A stretch of 64,000 nt of DNA from assembly GCF_023159225.1 (NCBI RefSeq), contig NC_063176.1, forward strand, positions 9,684,963 through 9,748,962. The letters run 5' to 3'. Source of the DNA: Perognathus longimembris pacificus (lineage: Eukaryota > Chordata > Mammalia > Rodentia > Heteromyidae). The notes below the pieces were generated by a model. The model had not been told where the DNA came from. It saw only the letters and a list, made by a program, of their open reading frames with translations, and ran no database searches. This document shows, piece by piece, positions 24,451-38,469 of the stretch. A program made the translations under genes and the position numbers. Every line of letters begins with the position of its first letter. Position 1 is the first letter of the stretch.

Positions 24451-24778
24451 CATTTACACACATCCATGTTATTCCCCAAGGCTGGCTTACACAATCTCCA
24501 GTGCTTAATAACATGATAAGGACATGATAAGGTGAGATAATGTGTGCAGGGCCAGTTACTGGTCATACTATTCTGGAGAACAACTTGGTAATGTCTATGC
24601 AGGGGAGAAAATAATTCTTACCATTGTATTTTTCTTGAGTTTCTTCAGGGACCATATAGCCAAATGCAGATTTTTATTTCAATTACAAATTTCAATTCAT
24701 CTAAATGTTTCCTGACAAAGAGACCTTCAAAAGGAAATGAAGGACAAAACAGGAAGAGACAATAAAAATAAAACCACA

Positions 24779-24961
24779 CGGGGCTGGGGATATAGCCTAG
24801 TGGCAAGAGTGCCTGCCTCGGATACACGAGGCCCTACAGAAAACAGCCAGAAGCGGCGCTGTGGCTCAAGTGGCAGAGTGCTAGCCTTGAGCGGGAAGAA
24901 GCCAGGGACAGTGCTCAGGCCCTGAGTCCAAGGCCCAGGACTGGCCAAAAAAAAATAAATA
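24779..24961 (+). repeat. IDL-Geo SINE lacking the left-half B box
   Basis: The left half runs from gggctggggatatagcctag to gaggccct and then jumps straight to acagaaaac, losing about 26 bases that contain the B box (ggttcgattcc) of other copies. The right half is complete. A 17-base duplication ending in AACCAC flanks it (24761-24777 and 24962-24978). Confidence 0.92.
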
Positions 24962-25837
24962 AATAAAAATAAAACCACGATTAAACATGGCTGTCTTGAC
25001 AAAAGGTGGAGATTCATGCGAAAAAAACCAAAAACAAAAACAAGATCTAATCTAGGGGTGTGAGTTTGGTAAACTGTGGAAACTTGGCAGCATCTCCTTT
25101 TTTATTTCTCTCAGTCTCCCATCAACTTGGAACTGCAATGCCCCTTTCCTCTGGGCACTTGGATATGTGCTCATATGATCCATAAATTGAGTGTTTATAC
25201 TTCTATTCCATTCCCAAGATAGCCCATGACATATATGAAGCAATCCAAATAAAAAATATCCCTGACAGTACGTCTATGGTCTTCCTTTTGTCTAGTAGGG
25301 GTTGTGCACAAGGGTATGTTTTTATGTTTTTTTGGTATATTTCTTGAATAAACAGCATGAGGGTGAAGAGCATGGAGTATTCCCTGGTAGACAGGAGGAT
25401 GTAGAGAGGCACAGGGAGAGGAAGAGCACAGAGAGCATGCGGATGACCATGTGAGAACAAAAAAGCTGGAAGTAAAGCTTTGCACAACCAGAGCAGACCA
25501 TTGAAAGCCTGTGGAACATGGAGAAACCATTATAGGATTAATTATTCCTTAGAAATACACAAGGATGAAAGATGAGTAAGAACAGATCTTGTGCCAGAAT
25601 TTCACCTGTTCTTGAACAAGCCCCACATGGTTGAAGCCATAAATATTTTGGATTTTGGAGGTTTTGGGGGTGGGGAGTGGATCACAAGACATTGTGTATT
25701 TCTTCTTTTAAACTGTGATGTGTCACATAATACCACTCACATCATGTCCACTCTTCTTATTATGAGTTCTCTCAAAACATTTTGGATATTAAGCTGGTGG
25801 GGACTCAATGGTAGTGCCCAACAAACCACATGACTGC

Positions 25838-26125
25838 CAGAGGGGGAGGGAGGGAAAGAAGAGAGGGTGCAGGACAAAAGAGAGGGTATGTAAGAGAGAG
25901 AGAGAGAGAAAAAAAAAGGAAAAGGGGGAAAAAGATATTGGAGAAGATAAAGGAGGAAGAAAATGAAGAGGAAGAAGGAGGACAAAGGAAGGAAAGAATA
26001 AATTAAGAAAGAAGGAAGGATGAAAGAAAAGAATGAAAGAGAAAGAAAGAAACAAACAAATGAAAAAAGAAAGAGATAAAAGAAATGGAAAGTAAAAAAG
26101 GAAAGGAAAAGAAAAAGAAGAAAAG
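25838..26125. repeat. Purine-rich (A/G) tract
   Basis: Nearly 290 bases of almost pure A and G on the plus strand, with GA, GGAAA and GAAAG units and a short (GA)n core near 25893-25910. Apparent long minus-strand reading frames rich in Phe, Ser and Leu are artefacts of the tract. Confidence 0.9.
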
Positions 26126-26717
26126 ATAAACTTTTGTGTTTGGAAGCATCTTGGATTCCAGATGTTTGGATTAAGGAGACTGTATTCATAATGCAGTCCC
26201 ATTTGACTTAGTATCTGCTTTGGGTCTTCACAATTGTCTTCAGTTCAAAACAATCAGTATGTTAAAGTGGATGAAATGGGAATGGCATTTTGTACTGCTT
26301 TTTGTAACATTCACTGAACTTCCATTGAGTATAAATATATGGACATGCAAGATATTTCAGGTTCCTTGGACAGCTCGTCATATAACTGATTTTTTTAGGC
26401 TATTCACAGAGCTGATCACATCCCAGAGCTAAGGTTCAAATGCCAAGTTTTATATGAAAAAAAAAAACAACAACTAAATGTTATCCACCTAGCAGAGAAA
26501 GTACTTATTTATATAGGGATGAGGGTGGGGATTTCCACTTCTGATTTACTGAAAACATATAAGATAGCCCCAACAGAAATGATAGGTGTCATACACCTAT
26601 AGAACTTAAGGACAGAATTCACATTAGGAACTGAAAATCATATATAATACTTTAGTGAATTTAAATTACACGTCACAGGTAGAGTCTGAATTCAAATATA
26701 AAGTTAACTATAATGAA

Positions 26718-26885
26718 GCCAAGTGTAATGTTTCATGCCTATAACCCCAGCTGCTCAGGAGGTAGCCCTCAGGAAGGTCTCAATTCTCAGCCAGCCTGGA
26801 CAGAATGTTAGCAAGACTTTCAACCCAACAATCAAGCTGCGTGTGGTGGACCACTCCAGCCATGCGGGAGATACAGTCAGGTGAA
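26718..26885 (+). repeat. B1-like SINE, probably dimeric
   Basis: It contains gtttcatgcctataacccca, tgctcaggaggtagcc and agccagcctggacag, then a second B1-like start, gcgtgtggtggaccactcca. It is diverged. Confidence 0.55.
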
Positions 26886-28139
26886 TGCTGTCGGGGGTCA
26901 GCCTAGGAAAATAGGTAAAATCTTAAACAAAAGACAACCTGAAGGAGATAAAGGCTTCCTAGTACAGCATTTCACTTCAACCCCTGCATTTACCTTCTCC
27001 CAAAAGTATAATAAAATTACTTCTTGGAACACTTTCATAGCTCATAAAATTAGTATTTTTCAAAAGTATATTTTTATGAAACAGAGATAGGTATATATTA
27101 TTATTTAGCATGTAGAATACAAAAGGTATCTATATAAAATCTAATTTTTTCACCTTTCTCATATTAAGCAGCTATTGAAATAATATAAATTAAATGTACA
27201 TATAAAATAGGTCTCTTCTGCATTAAGAAAGAAGGTATAGTTGCTTTGTCTGTGTAGATAAATCCTTTTCATTAGATTTACATTTTCCGAACCATTGTGA
27301 CAGAATATCTTGAATATATTCATGAATTCTTCCCATTATCTTTGTATACATTTGTTGGCTCACTTACTAAATGTGTCAACAGTGCAAATACTAAGGTAAA
27401 GCACAAAAGAATATACAATGATGTGAGAATCTTTTGATATGTGCTGCAAATTTTTAAGCAGTTTAAAATGATTTGGAGTTTAAATCTCTATATGTTTTCT
27501 ATACATGTATTTATGTTAGGTAGTTCTTCAGAAATGTTTATTATGAATATATAGATTATGAGCCTATTTTATGTATTATATTTTTTAACAAGCATAGCGC
27601 CCAAAATTTTAGTATGAATAAGCATACATTTTAATATTTGTACATAATATCTGAGAATTTTCTATTTGAACTCTTCTAGGATTCCCAGATTTCTGTAGTA
27701 AATATATTCAGCCATTGAAATTTGGACGTAAATTTCTCAAAAGTAACCAAATAACCTGGAATAAATACATAGAAGACAAATAATCTATTTAGAATTCCTT
27801 AGAATTGTGTGTTCAGGGCAAGTACCCAACGAAATACTTAGCATTCTGTCTTGATGAGGACAAAGAAATCAAATATTCTGAAGTCTTCTGGAGAAACTAA
27901 ACCTGCAAGAAAAAGTGGACCTGTGACTATTGCTAGACTTTTTTTTTTTTTGGGGGGGGGTGTTTTTGGAAGCTTGAAATCACGAATGATTCCACATATA
28001 AACACCCACGACAAAATGTAATTTGTAAATTAGGCTTCTGATGATTAATAATAATAAAGAATAAAACAGAAATATGAAAAAATAGTGTAATAAAAGTTGA
28101 TACTTTGGAATCTTTTTGAACTTTCACATCCAGTTAACT

Positions 28140-28380
28140 AGGGCCTGGCCCTTCCAAGATATGTGCTCTACCTGCTGATCCTTGCCCCCAGCCTTTTTTC
28201 TTTTTTCCCCACCAATTTCTTCTTCCTTTCCTTGGACCACTGGCCCCAGACTCTGATTCTCTTATCTTTTCCTTCAGGGTAGCTGGGAGCAGAGTTGCAT
28301 GCCTCCACACGCAGCTTATGTTTTGAGATAGGGTCTATGATTTGTCTTGGCTGACTTTGAACTTAGACGAAGGCCAGTCA
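28140..28380 (-). repeat. ID + B1 composite SINE, antisense, degenerate
   Basis: Reverse ID fragment (gatatgtgctctacctgctg, cttgcccccagcc), a T-rich linker, then reverse B1-like sequence (gggtagctgggagcagagtt, gctgactttgaactta). Confidence 0.6.
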
Positions 28381-29157
28381 TTAAAAGGAGGGCTCCTTGA
28401 ACACAAATGCTGAGATACATCAAGAGCTGATCTAAGAACTGTGAGAGGGCTTCCAGGAACAAAGTCCAATTTTAAACTCATGATTGCTTATTTCTCAAGT
28501 TTTTTATTTAATAGTTTTGGACCACAATTGGTGACAAATAACTGCAACCATGAAAAATAAACAAACAGACAAAAACTATGGATAAAAGAGATGACTACAG
28601 TTCTTCAACGTATTGGGCCTTGCTAGTGTTTGCTTTGCCCTCTTCATTGCAGAGCTATGAATAGTGCACACTGCATCACTGAGTCTACTCATAGGAAAAG
28701 AGAATGATGCTATACGTTGCTCCATTCCTGCCTGAGACCTACAAAATGATTCTTGTGCTCCGTTCCATTGTTTTCTCTAGTGATACTTTCAGTCCACTTG
28801 ACTTTCAAATAGTTCCAATGGTCAGTTTCTATCAGTTGCTTCAAGCACAGAAATTGACAAGAGGGAAAGCAGATTCTAGCCTATCGTACTAGCATTGAAT
28901 TTGAATGAAAGGAGAGTCACCATTCTAGATGAAACTTTAAAAGTTTGCATTTGGCTTTGAAACACTTCACAGGAAACAAGTAATTTGCTCCTTTGAAATA
29001 ATCATCTTTAAAAGTTATACAACTGTAAATTTTTGATGGCCATGTTTAACCGGAAGTTATATGTTAAGTGAGCACTGAGTATTAGCTGTTAATGCTTTTG
29101 ATGCAATAATATGATCCCGTTTTATTAAAAATCATTTGTAGACAACCAAGATCCAGT

Positions 29158-29378
29158 TTCTCATGTCTAATCCCTAGCGGGTGAAAATCAGGAAGGTGGT
29201 ATCTGAAGATCATGGTTCAAAGCCAGCCTAGGCAAGAAAGTTCATGAGAGTTTCATCTCCAATTAACCAGCAACAAAGCTAGTAGCAGAACTGTGGCTCA
29301 AGGGGTAGAGTGCCAGCTTTGAGTGAAAAAGCTAATAAACAGTGTTCAGGCCCTAAATTCAAGCCCTAGTACCAACAC
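29158..29378 (+). repeat. Composite SINE, B1-like + Geo-like
   Basis: The stretch gatcatggttcaaagccagc, then catctccaattaaccagca, then gaactgtggctcaaggggta, then ttcaagccctagtaccaac. A loose CA-rich tail follows to about 29430. Confidence 0.8.
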
Positions 29379-32300
29379 ACATATTTGCATGCACCTGTAC
29401 ATACACACAAATACACACACATGCACACATCACTTTTAAAGAAGTAATAGAATTTTTTATTTCAATCTATTTCACTAGTTGAGAGGCAAATTATTGAGTT
29501 GTAGTATTCTGTGGTGCTCAGTAGAGCTGGCATTATTTAGAAGCCTATTTTCCCATTGCTTTCCATAATAGAATATAAGCTCATATGTGTAGTGTATTGG
29601 GATGTATCTTCAGTGCCATGAACTATTGGATATAAATAAGCCATAACAATTAATCCGTTGCTTTACGTTTTGTCTCAGTCTCTGTAATAATTCAATGTTA
29701 TGAGACTCCATAAGCCACTGAAGGATTACATTACAGTGATGATTTTTTGCCTTCTGCCCACAGTGCCCATTTTTTGTCTTTTGCCCACCCTCCATCGTGT
29801 TATAATCCAACAATGTCAAATTTTTCAGTGAAGGGTATTAATGAAAAGTAATTCTGGATTTGACAAACAGTCCCTGCTCTGGATTCCTAACACTTAAGCT
29901 GAATTTACATTAATTGTCCTAATGCATTATGAGCACATTGAGCCATATATGCATTACCTCCTAGGTGGGCCAACGCTGCTCTGGCACCCAAATTCATCAC
30001 TTTGTTTTATTAAAAGGTCCTGTGTTGTGTCCTTACAGAATTACTGTGTATATGCTTGTCACAAAGGAACAGTAGCTGGAGCCAGGATGGGCACGTCCCT
30101 TCATGAGCTGGTCCTGGCACACTACGGTGCCATTTATCCTCACCTTGAAGAGCTGGGATAAATCAGTGGAGTGAGAAGAGATAGGAGTCTCCATAGACAG
30201 TCACGTGGCTTTTCTTCTTGCCTCTGCTCAGTGTCTGTGCCTGTGCTGGTGCCAAGTGGAGAGAAAGACAAATTAGAACTGTCAATGTCCTAAAAGGATT
30301 TAGACAAGAGTAGAGTCTTCGCTTCCTCACCAGCAGTACTTCACATCTGCATATTTTAACTAAAGGCTAATGTTGGTTCTATGCTGGAAAAAATGGTACT
30401 GAGGAAATTTGTATTTTTCATTTGTGTGGGTAATTTTTCCAGCTCATAACATATAATATGACTAATATGATGGATGCCTTCTTCCATCCCTTCCCACTGA
30501 TTTTCCTAAACACGAACAGATGAGGAGCTGTTCTGAAATGTGATGTTGCTACTGTAAGGACCATCACTCTTTCTGGCTGTGTTGATTTATTCTTGCTCTT
30601 CAAGGCCAAAATATGAATGACACTCAGATTTGAAAGCTCAGTTCTGAGTTAATGCAGAAAGCCAGAAGATTCAGACTGATGTTCAGTGTTTGAATATCGA
30701 AACCCTCCTGCCTTTAGTTTTTCTCTTTGAAAACAGAACAGCTGATGAAAGTAAAATTTAAAACATGAAAATTAACAAAGTATATTGACTTACACATTCT
30801 GTAATGAGGAAAGGGGAACCTAGTAATATATCTTTTAGATTTTAGAATTGATCATGAAAAAGTGCTATCTTACTTCATTAAACAATTGTTTTGGTTTTTT
30901 AAAAAAGCTGTTTTGATGTGGATTCATATGGATGTAGTGGGGGTTTTATTGTGGTTGAATTTTTGCTTTTCTCTCTCTCTTTTTTTTCTATTGTTGATAT
31001 TTGGAGACAATGACTGTACAGATCAGGCCGGCATCAATCTCATGATGCTCCTACATCAGTGTCCCAAGTGCAATAACTATTCTAAGGGCAACACTTGTTT
31101 ATGCTCAACTTTGTCTTGATTTTCTTTGAAATCTTTAAAACTCTGTTGAGAAACACATATCAAATATTGAGATTTGGCAGAAGGCCTTCAATGAGTTAGA
31201 GTGACTATGTGATGAAATGAATTTTTTTAATTCCAAAGCAATTTTATAGTAATTAATGTAAAGTGGCTATATGACCTGGAATAGGATAAGTAGAGCAAAC
31301 ATTGTGAAGATATGTGAGCTCTCTGGTATTTTGATATGCACAGCTCATGCTGGATTCTTTCCTTTTTTTCATTAATGTAAAAGGAATAATACTGATTCTG
31401 GCTGTAGCACTTGGCAATTCGTTGTGTAGCTGTTTAAACAATGAGCAGCTGTATCACTCTTTATAGTAGATTATTTTGTTTATTCATTTTAAAAAGTTTT
31501 GTGGCAGTAGTATGGTTCAACAACATGCTTATGGCAATGAAGAAGTTAATTAGCAATATTGAGCAAGCCTTCACGACATGAATCTTAATAAGTAGCTCTA
31601 AAATATAATGGTAGTTATTCACAGATAAACAAAATAAAGCTCTGACAAACTTGGGAAATGATCTGATTATAAGAAGAAATCATTTCATTATTCTTTGACT
31701 TTCCAGCTTTTATAAGAATACAATAAATACATATTCATTCACATACTGTTGAGAATGACTGCCATTTTTTCTTTTCTTTTCTTTTTTTCCTTCTCTACAC
31801 CCAAGAATTATGTGTAGAAAATGAATGCTTCCTTTCGCAGAAAAATAAGCAATCATCTTTTAATAATAAATTCACTATGGTAGAAAATGAAGGCATTGCC
31901 AGTAAAAGAGTCAGACAGCTCTCCAAGGATACTGGAATTCTATAAGCTTTCTAGTCCAGAAATATTGATAGGCACAGTCTGAGTGGCTTGTTCTGCTTCA
32001 TTTTAGAGCCAAAGAAGGCTTAATTTGAGCACTAGGAAATCCATAATTGGAAAGAATCTCAAAGACACTGCTGATATTTTCCTCTAATTATAAGTGAGTT
32101 TGTTGTGTCATAAACCCATTTATGAACTCTGGACTTTGATAAGTAAAGTATCCCCAGGCTCTGCTGCCTCAACCCAGCTGTTACCAGAATTTTACTTTTG
32201 TTGTCTGAGCATTAGTGTCATCTGTCTTTGATAGGGTGATCGGAAAACACCAATATTAGAGCGGTAAAATTTGCTATCAACTATGGGTCAAGACCATGTA

Positions 32301-32954
32301 GAAGATAAATATGTATTTTTTTTCAAAATATAAGCGACTTGGTAGATGTTGTGATTTGTTTTGAGATTTCATTAGGACTGTGAGGTCACTGGGAACTGTG
32401 TCTCCCTAGTGGAGCCATTAAGACTGAGTGATGAAAACTAGTGGTGGATATGATTTCCATATATCTGAATTGTTTGCTTTTTAATGAGAATCAGAGCCAC
32501 TTTCCTCTTTGTAAATGTCATCAATATGAATATCACATTAGTGAGATGTGCCAAAAGTTTTAAAAGTCAAGAAAAATTAGATTGCTGATAGGAAAGCCTT
32601 TCAATGAAGATTCTTTGCAGGATAAGTTATGACCAGACTCAAAATATTGGATTACATTCATCCAACAATAAGAATTTATTATGCCCAATACACTTTACTG
32701 AATGCTGTGGAAGATAAAATTAGAATCTTGGCTCAATAGGTAACAAATGTATTATTGAGTTCTGATGGCAACACGCTTGTAACCAAGACATGCCAAGTAA
32801 TTAAATTTCTTATTTAATAACATTTATGAAATTAATAGTAATGAGTCTTAAATAATAAATTCAGTAAAATTCAGGTTTGACACAAATTGGTTCTTATTTA
32901 AATGAAACATTTAGCAAAATCTCATAAAGAAATATACATTGGACTAGACTCAGT

Positions 32955-32956
<2 letters not shown>

Positions 32957-32995
<39 letters not shown>
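32957..32995. repeat. (CA)n microsatellite
   Basis: About 19 uninterrupted CA units. Confidence 0.97.
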
Positions 32996-32998
<3 letters not shown>

Positions 32999-33041
32999 CT
33001 ATATGGGATTGCCAATATTTGAAACAGTTTGATGTTTAAAA

Positions 33042-33120
33042 AAGTAGTAGAGCACTAGCTTTGAGCAGAAAAGCTTAGGGAGAGATCCCAGGCCCTTAGT
33101 TCAAGCCCTATAATCAACAA
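33042..33120 (+). repeat. Solitary Geo-like SINE half
   Basis: Right-half signature tagtagagcactagctttga and cttagttcaagccctataat with an A-rich tail. Confidence 0.65.
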
Positions 33121-34888
33121 AAAAGAAAAAGATATATTGCTTTGTGCTTTGCTAAAGAGAAATATCAGATTCAGTAATCACTTTTTGCAAGGTTTATAAG
33201 GCATATCTGCCTTTATACACATGCATTTTATTCATTTTAAGCCATATTTTTTTCCTACAGAATTTAAACCATATTAACATTTGTTTAGTTTTTCTAATAA
33301 TATGTGGGAGATTATGTAGTGGTAATAGCATACTAAGCTTTCTTTTAATTGGCAAGTTTGAACTTTAAGTGCTTAATTAGTAGTTCCTAATAAAAATGAC
33401 TAATGGTCGACTTTCAAAGAATTCTCCAAGGAGTGAAATAAGTCATTTCCAGCAAAAGGTAATTAATTTTTAATTATTTTTACCTTCTCCAAAATATGTT
33501 AATATACTATAAAATTCATTCTATAAATCCAGTGGAAAAGGTTGCGAAGTTCACTGAAAAATTGTTGCATAATCAAAACTGAAATGTAAAATATGAAGTA
33601 CAAGTGCATAAATGAACCTTACCCTTTTCTCAGAGCCTGTTGTTAAAAATAGAGTAGGACTTTTCCTGTTTGAATCCTTTAGATAATGAGTCATTCTGCA
33701 TAGCTGAATTTTGTAGCTAAATTTGTGTTAAAGCAATAAGACATTGAAGAACAATTTTATTTTTTTTTTAAAAAGGCATTTCTATAACTTTTAGACTCTA
33801 CATTCCTTTTTTTAATAGCAAATTTAATTGTAATTTTTCCTTGGTCACTACATAGTACCGTTATGCTTCTGTGTTTTGACCTGTCCTATATAGTTCATAT
33901 TTAAATTCCTGAAATCAAAACCAATATGTTATCTTTAAAGTTCTAAATTAAATTTTGCAGTAGTTCATCCCTAAACCATTATTTTAGTTCAACCCTTTAT
34001 CTATTTAGATTTTAGGATATATTTCAACCCAAATCACATGCAGGTTTGGCACCCTCCAATCCTGCCAGTCCTCATCTATGAGATGCTGTGTGGGTCGGTG
34101 AGTCAAATGTAGGCTCTCCTCTAGCTCTGGAGGCTGGAAACCTGTCCCTTCTTGAAGCAATGAGTTGCTTCCTGTCTCAGCATACTCCTCAATTTTCACC
34201 ATCAACCTTAAAACAATAATGTGAATACAGTGGTCTATTTTCTTAACTCCTTCTTGTTTTTATGGTAAATGCTGTGAAAACTCTCAAAATAAATCTGGCC
34301 GTGGCAGGTGGTCTGAGCCACAAATATTTGGTCAGATTTTAACCAAATGTCTACTATGAAAATGCATTGTCCATATTTAATTTCAATAAAGAGTATGTTA
34401 AAGTGCAATGAGAAAACGTTTTATATACAGGAAAGGAATGAAGAAGGTTCAATGGCCAATCCAGTGAAAATCTATTTTGTAAAAAGGATGCATTATTCCC
34501 TCTCTAAGCTGTCATGACCAACTTTAAAATGATATAGTCATGGTTGATAAAGTTATATTGCCTTTAAGAGAACCAGGTAATTATGTATGTGTTATTGGAA
34601 CAATTGCTAACTTATCAACTAGGTTAGCTCAAAAATGTATTTTATCATTTCCTCTTCTTACAAATACATTTACCAATGGTGTGAAAAAATCATTGTCACC
34701 TGGATATTGGCTGGAGGGTAATTTTATCCTTGCAAGGTAAGAACATAAGTAGATGATGCATTATTGCAGAACATTATCTTCAGCATATTTTCTTCTTTAG
34801 GATTTTATGCCTTTGTGATACCCTTTACTAACATTTCGTAGGAAAAAGGAAATTTTGGCTGGTAATACTTTCTTACAAGGCAGTTAAT

Positions 34889-35760
34889 CCATCGCAGCAC
34901 AATTTGTCATAGCTAAAATATGGAACCAACCCAGATGCCTGCCCCTCAGTAGACGAATGGATCAGGAAAATATAGTACATATACACAATGGAATTTTATG
35001 CCTCTATCAGAAAGAATGGCATTGCCCCATTGGTAAGAATATGGAAGAACTTGGAAAAAATTACACTAAGTGAAGTGAGCCAGACCCAAAGACACATGGA
35101 CTCTATGGTCTCCCTCATAGGGAATAATTAGCACAGGTTTAGGCTAGTACAGCAGAGGATCACAGGAGCCCAATAGCTATGCCATTATGAATGCATAAGA
35201 TGATGCTAAGTGAAATGAACTCCATTTTATGGAAATGAGTGTTCATCATGCCATGTAAAACCATATCTTCTTATGCTGATGATCCTCTTGTATCCCCTTC
35301 CTGTGGTTGTCCCCGCACTATCACTGATCTTACTATCTGATCTTAGTACCCTGGATATTGTATATACCAGTATTAGAACGAGGGACGTGAAAGAGAATAT
35401 CAAAATCGAGAGACAAATGATAAGAAGACAAAGACTCCAAAAGCAATACTTACAAAACTGTTTGGTGTAAACCAACTGAACCACTCATGAGGATGGGGGG
35501 TGGGGGGGCAGAGAGGGAAAGGGGGAGGTGGGAGGGAAGAGTGAGGGAGGAGGTAACAAATAGTACAAGAAATGTACCCATGGCCTTACATATCAAACTG
35601 TAACCCCTCTGTACATCACTTTGACAATAAATAATTATTATTAACAAATTATTATAACAAAATTATTATTATTATAACAAAATATTATTATTATAACAAA
35701 AATTATTATTAACAAAAAAATAAATTAAAACAAACACAAATGTATTGTGGAAAAAAAAGA
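34889..35760 (+). mobile_element. L1 retrotransposon 3' end, sense
   Basis: A 5'-truncated L1: the ORF2 end (catagctaaaatatggaacc, acaatggaattttatgcctc, tggaagaacttggaaaaaat, gtctccctcatagggaataa) followed by a 3'UTR with a G-rich purine tract (35495-35560). The common end is ctgtaacccctctgtacatc with an AATAAA-like signal, and an ATT/AACAAAATT-rich tail follows to about 35760. The frame is interrupted, so it is a dead copy. It lies in the same orientation as the host gene. Confidence 0.9.
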
Positions 35761-37024
35761 AAACAAAAAGAGAGTACCTACTTTTTTCATAATGACTGTT
35801 ATGCTTCCCCCTGAATTTATTTAAAAAATGATATTTTTATAGTCATAATTCCTTTGTAATGGTCTATTTCTAATTTGAAACAGAAGAAAAATACAGGTTC
35901 CTGTTATTGAGGCTCCCAGAAAGCAAGCACAAATGATTGTTGCCTTGCCTGAAGATAGTCTCTCAGATGTACTTGGAGATGATTGACTCTCTTAAAGAAT
36001 AGGGTAGCAGTGTTTTGAGAGGCACTTGGTCGTTTGTAAGTTGCAGAACCTAAATGAGGTAAACCATTAGGTGATGGTTACCTGTCATGTTTGTTTGTGA
36101 ACTAATGACCATTTTGAGCATAGATATTAACTGCAAATTATTCTAAAGAAAGGCACTTATTACTGTGGCTTTCTCAATTACTTTCACATGAATAACTCCT
36201 TATCTCTTAACCTTTTTTATGCCTAAGCAGCTCAGAAAATTCCTCCACAATAAATGCATTTTAGATGAATAGTTTTATCTCTCAGGTTACACAGGAGAAA
36301 TTGAAGCGTTCTTCGCGGGATCTTTTTGTATATCAAACAGAAAATAATGGCTATTTTCTAGAAACATGAGTTTTGTACTCAAAAGATTAAAAAAAAAAAA
36401 AGAATGCACCCAGTATGATCAGAGACAAACTAGTGATTAGAATTCTCCATTTTCATTTCTTTACATTCAAACTTGACCTTGAGCAAATCGTGTGAACTTC
36501 ATCATCATTTAAATGTGGCTAGAGAGAATATATAATGCTAAGTAGTAAGATAAAAATACATATGTAACGAAATAAGTCACCTTTGTAGCTTATAAACTAC
36601 TATCTACTGGGATTATTTTCAGCTATTCACAAAGGATCCTCATCACTTGGTAGAACTATGTATACCTCCCTGAAAAAATCCAGTAGAGCTACTCATCAGG
36701 ATAGGCTTACTTCAGTCCTTATTCCCACTTTTCTTTTTTTTGGCATGGAGAGCAGGATATATTTCTTCCTTTTTTATTTCTCCCTACTTTATCATGTGAT
36801 AATAAATTAAATCCTTCAAAAAATTAAAGGTTCATTTGTATTTTACAAGTCTAAACAGGTTATTCTGGAACCATTGCTGCCTGTCATAATTCCACATCTG
36901 CTATACTTCACAAAGTCATTCAGCTTTTTTCTCTCAGTGTATCTGATAGTTCCCCCTACTCCCATCCTGTGATAATACTCAAACTTCACCAGGGACATTA
37001 TTTTATTCTCTTTGTTATTTTCTT

Positions 37025-37240
37025 TTCCAGCACTACGATTTGAACTCAGAACGTCATGCTTGTTGGTCAAATACTCTACTTCCTGCTTCATACATACCTC
37101 CAGACCTTTTTTTTTTCTTCTTTCTGTTCTGCTTAGTTTTAAAAATAGGGTCTCGCTTTTAGTCCAGACTAAACCTCATCCTCTAATCTACTCTTCCTGA
37201 CAGAGTGGGATAACAGGCGTGTACCACTGTGCCCAGTAAT
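37025..37240 (-). repeat. ID + B1 composite SINE, antisense
   Basis: Reverse ID (acgatttgaactcagaacgt, ggtcaaatactctacttcct), T-rich linker, then reverse B1-like sequence (aggcgtgtaccactgtgccc). Confidence 0.7.
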
Positions 37241-37564
37241 TTCTGTTGAGAGGAGAATTTCTTGTTCCAGTGACTTGGTACCATGAGGATTTCTAGACGC
37301 AAGTATGAAGTATATGAGAAAGTGGTATTATGGAACAGATCTCATGCAGAAGGTCCCCCTTTAATGGAGATAGGAGAAAGATAAGAGTATAAAGGAAACA
37401 GCATAAGACCACAAGTGTTCATAGACACAGACTATAAGGTAAGGAGTTGGATATAAAACAAGAGATGTAGGCAAGATCAGAAATGCTTACATTTCCCAAA
37501 CACAAAGAGTACTTTCTAAGTGTGCTCTTTCTTATGTTAGCCATGCCTCCCACCTAATTTTTGC

Positions 37565-37800
37565 TAGTTGTTTTTTCAGATAGCGTCTCACTTACAACTG
37601 ACCTGGGTTTAGGCCTCCTGATAGTTAGTTAGAAGGCTGACAGGTACCATGTGCCAACGTGTTCATTTCTTTGTGGAGAAGACTTTTTTTCAGGCTTTTT
37701 TGTTTCAAGCCTGCTGTGTTTCAAGCCTGTTGAAACTCAATCCCCCAAATCTCAGCCACACAAGTAGCTAGAATTACAGGGGTGAGTCACTAGCAACTTG
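37565..37800 (-). repeat. B1-like SINE fragments, antisense
   Basis: Two reverse B1-like pieces; the clearer is at the right (cccaaatctcagccacacaa, gtagctagaattacaggggt). Confidence 0.45.
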
Positions 37801-38469
37801 CTCATGTCAAATCCATCTAAATTGATATCTTATTTTTTGTCATGATCTACTTATATGTCAAATTTGCATGTGTATATATTGTTATTAATATTAAGAATGA
37901 ACATATTATTATTATCTGTTTTTTTATTTATCTATAGTAGACTCATTTTGTGGGTTTGGAAAACCCATTGGATCATACCAATCTTTTATAAAGGGAGGCA
38001 TAGACTTCAGGTGCACTTTGCAAGTTGGGATGATGGCAAGTCAATGATATTTAGAATCTGTACTTTAGTCTTTATTATTTGCTTTCTAGTTCATCTTCGC
38101 CTTTGACCTTCAGGACAAAATCAATACCATGCTTTAAAACAAGACAAAAAACAACTGTCATAAACTCCCATCCTATTACCTTGTGTTACGTCTGCTAGTT
38201 AAAATATATATATATATAACTGAATATTACAATTATTAGTTACCCATTTGAAAAACTTCTCCAAGCTAAAATCACACTAGAAATTCATTTGTAATCACAT
38301 GGCACAGGAATTGAATATGTTAAGATTCAGCAAATGATAAACCTGCACCCATGGGAACACCAATAATACTCTCCTATGTGTTTACTGAACCTGAGAACAT
38401 TTATTGCTGTTCTTTCTGTCGTGAGGACTTTAGCTGAAAGGTTAGAAAGTTAATGTCAAGAATAGTAAG

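Noticed and set aside
25737..26202. Minus-strand frames of 137-150 residues with membrane-like Phe/Leu/Ser content
   Set aside because: They come from a purine-rich tract; the hydrophobicity is an artefact of TTC/TTT/CTT codons.
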